A DNA stretch of 64,000 nt, from assembly GCA_902496295.1 (NCBI GenBank), contig CABVAF010000001.1, positions 62,001 through 126,000 on the forward strand, given 5' to 3'. Made by a program: the position numbers and the translations under genes. Shown piece after piece: positions 58,638 to 64,000 of this stretch (position 1 is the first letter of the stretch; every line of letters begins with the position of its first letter). This stretch comes from an uncultured Clostridium sp. GTDB taxonomy: Bacteria; Bacillota; Clostridia; TANB77; CAG-508. Under the pieces are notes generated by a model that saw nothing but the letters and a program-made list of their open reading frames with translations, did no database searches and was not told where the DNA came from.

Positions 58638-59329
58638 GTAAAAAAATAGTTGCTCTAATTGTTATTTTATTAATTATAGTAGTAGGAGTTGTTTCTGCTG
58701 TATTATTGCAAGGAAATTCTAGTAATGAAAATCAAAATGAAGAAAACAGGAATTTAGTAGCAGAAACAGAAGATACTCAAAACAATGAAACAATAAATAA
58801 TGTAAACACAGAAAGTAATGAAACAGATACAGATGCAGAAGCAGACACACAAAATGGGAAAGCACTAATCGTATATTTTTCACAAAGTGGAAACACACAA
58901 ACAGTTGCAAATTTTATACATGAAGCAGTAGGAGGAGATGTTGTAAGATTAAAAACAGTAAAAACATATTCAAGCAATTACAATGATTTACTAGATGAAG
59001 CACAAGAAGAACAAAGAAATAATGCAAGACCAGAACTAAAAACAAAAATAGATAATATAGAAGAATATGACACAATATTTTTAGGATATCCAAATTGGTG
59101 GGGAGATATGCCAATGCCATTATACACATTTTTAGAAGAATATGATTTATCAGAAAAAACAATAGCACCATTTGTAACAAGTGGAGGAAGTGGATTTTCA
59201 AATACAATAAGAACAATAAGAGAATATGAGCCTAATGCAAATGTTGTAGAAGGATTATCAATTAGTGGTTCATCAGCAGGTAGTTCACAAGATGAAGTAG
59301 AAGAATGGACTAGTAGTCTAGGGTTTTAA
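58634..59329 (+). CDS. Membrane-anchored extracytoplasmic flavodoxin
   Basis: A 231-residue protein: short basic N-terminus, membrane helix (residues about 5-25), about 50 residues of Asn/Glu/Thr-rich linker, then a complete flavodoxin domain from about residue 75. FMN motifs: VYFSQSGNTQTVANFI, GYPNWWGDMPMPLYTFLEEYD and FVTSGGSGFSNTI. By the positive-inside rule the flavodoxin lies outside the cell, which is unusual for this normally cytosolic carrier. There is no lipobox Cys. The domain is closely related to the one inside the fusion protein that follows. Confidence 0.9.
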   Translation: MSKKIVALIVILLIIVVGVVSAVLLQGNSSNENQNEENRNLVAETEDTQNNETINNVNTESNETDTDAEADTQNGKALIVYFSQSGNTQTVANFIHEAVGGDVVRLKTVKTYSSNYNDLLDEAQEEQRNNARPELKTKIDNIEEYDTIFLGYPNWWGDMPMPLYTFLEEYDLSEKTIAPFVTSGGSGFSNTIRTIREYEPNANVVEGLSISGSSAGSSQDEVEEWTSSLGF

Positions 59330-59340
59330 GGAGATAAAAT

Positions 59341-61170
59341 ATGAATAAAAAAATAATAACCTTAATCATTTTTATATTAATTATAGTAATTGTAGGAATC
59401 GCAATATTTTTTATAAATAATAGAAATACACCAAATGATAATACAGTAACAGAACCTCAAAATATTACAACTGCTGATGATGGACTAATACTTGTGCAAG
59501 GTGGAACTTTTGAAATGGGAAGTCCAGAAACAGAACTACAAAGAGTAGATGATGAAACAAGGCATAGTGTAACAGTAGATAGTTTTTATATAGGTAGATA
59601 TGAAGTAACACAAAAAGAATATGAAGAAATAATGGGAGAAAATCCAAGCAACTTTAAAGGAGAAAATCTACCAGTAGAAAGTGTTACATGGTATGATGCT
59701 ATTAATTTTTGTAATAGATTAAGTGAAAAACAAGGTCTAACACCAGTTTATACAATAGATGGAGAAAATGTAAGTTGGGATAGGTCAGCAAATGGATATA
59801 GACTACCGACAGAAGCAGAATGGGAATATGCAGCAAGAGCAGGAACAACAACACCATTTAACACAGAAGATTCCATAGGAGCAGAAGAAGCAAACTTTTA
59901 TGGGCATTATCCTTATGGAATTGAAGAAAATTATTTTTCACAAGAAAATTTAGAAACAAAACCAGGAGAATATAGACAAGAAACAGTCCAAGTAGGAAGT
60001 TTTAGCCCTAACAAATGGGGATTATATGATATACACGGAAATGTAAGAGAATGGTGTTTTGACTACTATGGAGAATATGATTTAGAAAATACAAATAATC
60101 CATCAGGACCAAATGAAGGAACTTCAAGAGTAAATAGAGGTGGTGGATGGAATGATTATGCGAAACATATGAGAAGTAGTTATCGTGGTTCACAAACACC
60201 AGACCAAGCAATGAGTAATACAGGATTTAGAATTGTAAGAAATGCAGAAGAAAATACAAATAGTCAAGTTGTTAGCAATACAAACCAAAACAATGCAGAA
60301 AATACAAATGGAAAAATGCTAATTGCATATTTCTCTTGGAGTGGAAATACTGAAAATGCAGCACAAATAATTCAAGAAAAAACAGGAGCAGATTTAGTAG
60401 AACTTGAATTAGTAAATCCATATTCTTCAAACTATAATAAAGTATTAGATGAAGCTCAAAGAGATCTAAACCAAAATGCAAGACCAGAATTGAAAACAAA
60501 AATAGAAAATATGGATGAATATTCTACTGTTATGATAGGTTATCCGAACTGGTGGGCAACAATACCAATGCCAATTAGCACATTTTTAGAAGAATATGAT
60601 TTTAGTGGAAAAACTATTATACCATTTTGTAGTCATGGTGGAGGAGAATTTGGGCAAAGTATTACAGATATATCAAAATTAGCACCTAACTCAAAAATAG
60701 GCGAAGGATTAAGTATTCATTATTCAGGAGGTTCTAGTTTGTCAAGTGATATTGATGAATGGATTGAAAAAAATAATATAGGACAAAATCAAACATCTGA
60801 AGTATCGACATCAAGAATAAAATTAACTATTAATAATGATGAAGAAATTTATGTAAGACTTGATGATAACCAAACAACACAAGATTTTGTTTCAATGTTA
60901 CCATTAACATTGAAAGTAGAAGATTATAATAGTACAGAAAAAATAGCAACATTACCACGAGAATTAACAACTGAAGGCAGTCCATCAGGATATACACCAC
61001 AAATAGGAGATTTTGCTTATTATGCCCCTTGGGGAAATTTATCAATGTTCTATAATGATTTTAGATATTCAAATTCGTTAATAAAATTAGGAGAATTTGA
61101 AGAAGGAGAAATAGATAAAATTAAGAAGTTAAACGACAATTTTACTATTGAGATAGAAATAGCAGAATAA
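59341..61170 (+). CDS. Anchored FGE-like/flavodoxin/cyclophilin-like fusion protein
   Basis: A 609-residue three-domain protein behind an N-terminal membrane helix (about 5-26). Residues about 50-300: SUMF1/formylglycine-generating-enzyme-like domain (GGTFEMGSPETE, YEVTQKEYEEIMG, YRLPTEAEWEYAARAG, GNVREWCFDYYGEY, NTGFRIVRN). The two cysteines of true FGE near its C-terminus are absent (GGGWNDYAKHMRSSYRG), so it is probably a binding or other SUMF1 type. Residues about 323-480: flavodoxin (AYFSWSGNTENAA, GYPNWWATIPMP, FCSHGGGEFGQS). Residues about 490-609: cyclophilin-like domain (LDDNQTTQDFVSMLPLTL, IGDFAYYAPWGNLSMFY). Facing outward by the same logic as its neighbour. AAGGAG precedes the ATG. 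Confidence 0.88.
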   Translation: MNKKIITLIIFILIIVIVGIAIFFINNRNTPNDNTVTEPQNITTADDGLILVQGGTFEMGSPETELQRVDDETRHSVTVDSFYIGRYEVTQKEYEEIMGENPSNFKGENLPVESVTWYDAINFCNRLSEKQGLTPVYTIDGENVSWDRSANGYRLPTEAEWEYAARAGTTTPFNTEDSIGAEEANFYGHYPYGIEENYFSQENLETKPGEYRQETVQVGSFSPNKWGLYDIHGNVREWCFDYYGEYDLENTNNPSGPNEGTSRVNRGGGWNDYAKHMRSSYRGSQTPDQAMSNTGFRIVRNAEENTNSQVVSNTNQNNAENTNGKMLIAYFSWSGNTENAAQIIQEKTGADLVELELVNPYSSNYNKVLDEAQRDLNQNARPELKTKIENMDEYSTVMIGYPNWWATIPMPISTFLEEYDFSGKTIIPFCSHGGGEFGQSITDISKLAPNSKIGEGLSIHYSGGSSLSSDIDEWIEKNNIGQNQTSEVSTSRIKLTINNDEEIYVRLDDNQTTQDFVSMLPLTLKVEDYNSTEKIATLPRELTTEGSPSGYTPQIGDFAYYAPWGNLSMFYNDFRYSNSLIKLGEFEEGEIDKIKKLNDNFTIEIEIAE

Positions 61171-61202
61171 AAAATATAAATTTATAAAGGAGTGTGTTAA
61201 AA

Positions 61203-61937
61203 ATGATAAAACAAACAGCAGGAAGAAGAGATTTAGGAGATTTTGCACCTAAATTTGCAGAATTAAATGATGATGTATTATTTGGAGAAGTATGGTCAAG
61301 AGAGGGTAAATTACCTTTAAAAAATAGGTCAATCGTTACAATTACTGCATTAATTAGCAAAGGAATAGTAGATAGTTCATTAAAATATCATTTAGAAGCA
61401 GCAAAAAATAATGGTATAACAAAAACAGAAATGGCAGAAATATTAACGCATTTGTCATTTTATGCAGGATGGCCAAATGCTTGGGCAGCATTTAGAATGG
61501 CAAAAGAAGTATATGCAGATGATGAAGAAAAAGAAGAACATGGTGGATTCTTTGGAATGGGAGAACCAAATGTGAATTTTGCAAAATATTTTATTGGAAA
61601 TTCATTTCTAAAACCATTAGCAAAAATGGAGAATATATTAATTGCAAATATAACATTTGAACCAAAATGTAGAAATAACTGGCATATTCACAAAGCAACA
61701 AATGGTGGAGGTCAAATATTAATATGTGTTGAAGGAGAAGGATGGTATCAAGAAGAAGGAAAGCCAGCACAAAGTTTAAAACCAGGAGATATTGTAACAA
61801 TACCAGCAAATGTAAAACATTGGCATGGAGCAAAAAAAGATTCTTGGTTTAGTCATTTAGCAGTAGAAGTACCAGGAGAAAATACTTCAAATGAATGGCT
61901 AGAACCAGTAAGTGATGAAGAATATGATAAATTATAA
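61203..61937 (+). CDS. Carboxymuconolactone decarboxylase-cupin fusion protein
   Basis: A 244-residue cytosolic protein. The first half is an AhpD/CMD-like helical domain (DVLFGEVWSREGKLPLKNRSIVTI, THLSFYAGWPNAWAAF) without the CxxC of AhpD peroxidases. The second half is a cupin with metal ligands NNWHIHKA, the VEGEGWYQEEG turn and PANVKHWHGA. Such fusions often sit with flavodoxin and aldo/keto reductase genes in Firmicutes. ATG 61203 follows AAGGAG by 10 bases. A relic of a second copy is at 47114-47206. Confidence 0.9.
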   Translation: MIKQTAGRRDLGDFAPKFAELNDDVLFGEVWSREGKLPLKNRSIVTITALISKGIVDSSLKYHLEAAKNNGITKTEMAEILTHLSFYAGWPNAWAAFRMAKEVYADDEEKEEHGGFFGMGEPNVNFAKYFIGNSFLKPLAKMENILIANITFEPKCRNNWHIHKATNGGGQILICVEGEGWYQEEGKPAQSLKPGDIVTIPANVKHWHGAKKDSWFSHLAVEVPGENTSNEWLEPVSDEEYDKL

Positions 61938-61960
61938 TTCGATATTAAATGGAGAAAATT

Positions 61961-62491
61961 ATGAAAATAGTAGTATTAACAGGAAGTCCACATAAAAGGG
62001 GAACTTCAAACACTTTAGTAGAAGAATTTGTAAAAGGAGCAACAGAAACAGGTCATGAAATCGAAGTGATAGACATAGCAAAATCAAATATACATCCTTG
62101 TCTAGGTTGCGAAGCCTGTGGAATGAATGGAAATTGTGTTCAAAAAGACGATGGAAATGAGATATTAAATAAAATTCTAAATTCAGATGCCATTGTTTTT
62201 GCAACACCAGTATATTACTTCGGCATGAGTTCACAATTAAAAATGATAATAGACAGATTTTATGCAAGAAATGGAGCGATTACGAATAAACACTTAAAAG
62301 CAGCACTTATCACAACTGCATGGAATAATGATAATGTTGTTATGAGTGCAATAGAAAAACATTTTGAAATTATATTTGATTATTTGAATTTTGAAAATAG
62401 AGGAATGATATTAGCAAAAGGTTCTGGATATGTAGGAATGATGCCAGATGAATATTATAAACAAGCCTATGAATTAGGTAAAAATATATAA
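61961..62491 (+). CDS. NADPH-dependent FMN reductase-like flavoprotein
   Basis: A 176-residue flavodoxin-fold reductase. LTGSPHKRGTSNTLVEEF binds the FMN phosphate, and TPVYYFGMSSQLKMIIDRFYAR is the standard middle motif. The CLGCEACGMNGNC stretch has the four-cysteine pattern of iron-sulfur flavoproteins (Isf-like), although these may instead be structural or redox-active thiols. Likely a soluble electron donor in the pathway. Start ATG 61961 follows GGAG. Confidence 0.87.
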   Translation: MKIVVLTGSPHKRGTSNTLVEEFVKGATETGHEIEVIDIAKSNIHPCLGCEACGMNGNCVQKDDGNEILNKILNSDAIVFATPVYYFGMSSQLKMIIDRFYARNGAITNKHLKAALITTAWNNDNVVMSAIEKHFEIIFDYLNFENRGMILAKGSGYVGMMPDEYYKQAYELGKNI

Positions 62492-62503
62492 GGAGTGAGG
62501 ACA

Positions 62504-63451
62504 ATGACAATAGATTTTCATGCTCATCCAATACCTGAAAATTTTAAAATAGGATCAAAAGATATGGGAATAAATCCAATAGAAGATGATGGTTTTCCAC
62601 TTCCTAATTGGAGTATAACAGAACATTTAGACTTTATGGAAAAAGCAAGGATAGACTATACTGTTTTATCTTTGCCATCTCCACATATTCATAATGGAGA
62701 TAATGAGAAATCAAAAAAATATGCACGATTAATTAATGAAGAATTAAGTGATGTAGCAGATAAAAACAAAGATAAAATGGGATTTGTAGCTTGTTTACCA
62801 CTCCCAGATATTGAAGCATCAATAGAAGAAATTAAATATAGTTTTGATGAATTAGGAGCATTAGGAGTAAAAGTTCCAACAAATTCAAATGGAGTATATT
62901 TAGGAGATAAAAAATTAGATAAAGTATTCAAAGAGTTTGATAATAGAAAAGCATTAGTAATCATTCATCCAAATAGAGCAAGAAAAGTGCCAGACAATGT
63001 CATAACAAGTACAACAGCAGCACTATATGAATATCCAACAGATACAACAAGAGCAATACTAAACATGATTGCAAATAATACTATGGTAAAATTCCCTAAT
63101 ATAAAATTTATAATACCGCATACAGGTTCATTCTTGCCATATATGTTACAAAGATTTAAGGGTATATCAAATATACTAGCTTCAAAAGGTATGATGGAAA
63201 GTGTAAATGTAGAAGATAATGTAAAAAATTTATATTTTGACACAGCAGGAGATCCAGAGCCAATAGCACTTGATATGTTACTTATGATAACAGATGAAGA
63301 ACATATAGTTTTTGGAACAGACTATCCTCATTCTCCTGCTCCAGTAATATTAAATAAAAAAGAGCATTTTGAAAGAAATGAAAAATGGAAACCTATTATA
63401 AATAAAATTTATACTGAAAATGGGAAAAGACTTTTAAATATATCAGAATAG
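62504..63451 (+). CDS. Amidohydrolase family protein (ACMSD-like)
   Basis: A 315-residue metal-dependent hydrolase or decarboxylase of the amidohydrolase-2 group. Metal ligands: DFHAHPIP at the start, VIIHPN, IIPHTGSFLPY and the final Asp in VFGTDYPHSP. ACMSD-type enzymes decarboxylate aromatic-derived acids, which would fit a pathway for an aromatic or lactone compound together with the CMD-cupin protein; this is inference. ATG 62504 follows AGGAG by eight bases. It is the last gene before the terminator at 63521. Confidence 0.88.
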   Translation: MTIDFHAHPIPENFKIGSKDMGINPIEDDGFPLPNWSITEHLDFMEKARIDYTVLSLPSPHIHNGDNEKSKKYARLINEELSDVADKNKDKMGFVACLPLPDIEASIEEIKYSFDELGALGVKVPTNSNGVYLGDKKLDKVFKEFDNRKALVIIHPNRARKVPDNVITSTTAALYEYPTDTTRAILNMIANNTMVKFPNIKFIIPHTGSFLPYMLQRFKGISNILASKGMMESVNVEDNVKNLYFDTAGDPEPIALDMLLMITDEEHIVFGTDYPHSPAPVILNKKEHFERNEKWKPIINKIYTENGKRLLNISE

Positions 63452-63520
63452 TATTGTTTTAGCTATGCTAATTGATAGAACTAGCAGTTAGCACTAAATA
63501 AACATCCCCTTTTATTTTAA

Positions 63521-63572
63521 AGAAAATTATTTTGCAATGTTAGTTTAATGTAGAATAATTTTCTTTTTTGTG
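63521..63572 (+). terminator. Rho-independent terminator of the flavoprotein operon
   Basis: AAGAAAATTATT and AATAATTTTCTT, perfect 12-bp stem with a 22-base loop, followed by TTTTTT. Confidence 0.8.
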
Positions 63573-63621
63573 GTATTATATAGCAAAATAGTAATTTTTT
63601 GTTGAGATAGGAGGTGGGAGA

Positions 63622-63777
63622 ATGTATAAAACAGTTGTTATAGAATATTCACCAAAAGCAGATGATATGGCACAAAAAATAGAAGAAAAAGCAAATGAAA
63701 TGTTACAGGAAGGTTATGAGTTAATTACTATGTCAATTACAGGAACAGCAAAAGCAATTCTAATATTTAAAAAGTAA
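63622..63777 (+). CDS. Small DUF4177-like protein, 51 residues
   Basis: ATG 63622 follows GGAGGTGGG closely and encodes 51 residues: MYKTVVIEYSPKADDMAQKI then EKANEMLQEGYELITMSITG and a final strand AKAILIFKK. The beta-alpha-beta pattern with the EGYELITMS segment resembles DUF4177 proteins (function unknown). Codon use is like the neighbours. It stands alone between the terminator and the dUTPase relic. Confidence 0.7.
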   Translation: MYKTVVIEYSPKADDMAQKIEEKANEMLQEGYELITMSITGTAKAILIFKK

Positions 63778-63807
63778 CAACAACTTACAATTTATAGGGA
63801 GATTTAT

Positions 63808-64000
63808 ATGAGAGATTTTGAAAAAATAAGCTTTAAACAATTTTAAAAAGACATTAAAGATGATATAAAATTATATAATGAATACTTATTGCCAAAAAGA
63901 GATTCAGTATATACAGCAGGTTATGACATTTATCTCTTTTAGAAGAGTTAACTATAAAACCAGGAGAAAGAAAAAAAGTGCCAACTGGTATAAAAAGTTA
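63808..64000 (+). pseudogene. dut: Decayed dUTPase gene, running off the window
   Basis: From ATG 63808 (AGGGAG upstream) the frame reads MRDFEKISFKQF, then TAA at 63844, then continues KDIKDDIKLYNEYLLPKRDS and TAGYDIY. A frame change between 63931 and 63942 is needed to go on with SLLEELTIKPGERKKVPTGIKS. The AGYDI and PGE...VPTGIK blocks identify a trimeric-type dUTPase. Two independent lesions (one nonsense codon, one frameshift) indicate decay and not a single sequencing error. The rest lies outside the window. Confidence 0.8.

Overview
The window is 64 kb of AT-rich DNA (roughly 30% GC by eye) from a Gram-positive, endospore-forming Firmicute. Spore genes (spoIIP, spoVS, ytfJ/gerW, a dacF-like carboxypeptidase), a Clostridia-type order of housekeeping genes, AGA/ATA/TTA-rich codon use and an LPXTG-anchored M26-type peptidase suggest an uncultured, probably gut-associated member of the Clostridia. 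The species cannot be named from the sequence alone. No rRNA, tRNA, CRISPR array, intact transposase or prophage was seen.

Region 1 (1-18.7 kb) is mostly core genome on the + strand: 3' end of relA, an MBL hydrolase, hisS, spoIIP, rny, an MNT/HEPN toxin-antitoxin remnant, ymdB, spoVS, an oligopeptide-type binding protein, recA, recX, scpA (without scpB), a DUF2953 protein and ytfJ. An amidoligase cassette with an odd leader follows, then two - strand genes (dacF-like and VanW-like) and rpmE. Region 2 (18.8-32.4 kb) is envelope-oriented: a strikingly GC-rich orphan gene, an anchored glucosaminidase, a 2,794-residue M26-like surface metallopeptidase with cohesin, dockerin and internal LPQTG, a jelly-roll protein, a second S11 peptidase and an ECF sigma/anti-sigma-like pair.

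Region 3 (32.5-54.4 kb) is accessory. It holds a CsoR-copZ-copA copper operon, an HxlR-linked enzyme, a compact run of ADP-ribose and nucleic-acid repair enzymes (macrodomain, SirTM-type sirtuin, two MGMT-family proteins, HAM1-like NTPase, UDG-like glycosylase, deoxyribosyltransferase-like protein, SPL-family radical SAM), a nitroreductase, an alpha/beta hydrolase, a flavodoxin, a DUF4097/ABC-transporter module with a frameshifted ATPase, a Fic protein and an SDR enzyme. Several remnants (Rpn nuclease, CMD-cupin, GntR) show active gene loss.

Region 4 (54.7-64 kb) starts with three small stress- or detoxification-type proteins. It continues with an eight-gene operon driven by one TTGACA/TATACT promoter carrying two TetR-type palindromes: aldo/keto reductase, TetR, DUF4405 membrane protein, membrane-anchored flavodoxin, an anchored FGE-flavodoxin-cyclophilin fusion, CMD-cupin, FMN reductase and amidohydrolase. 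I consider this the best candidate for an undescribed system: a redox pathway with flavodoxins apparently placed outside the membrane. The window ends in a decayed dUTPase gene.
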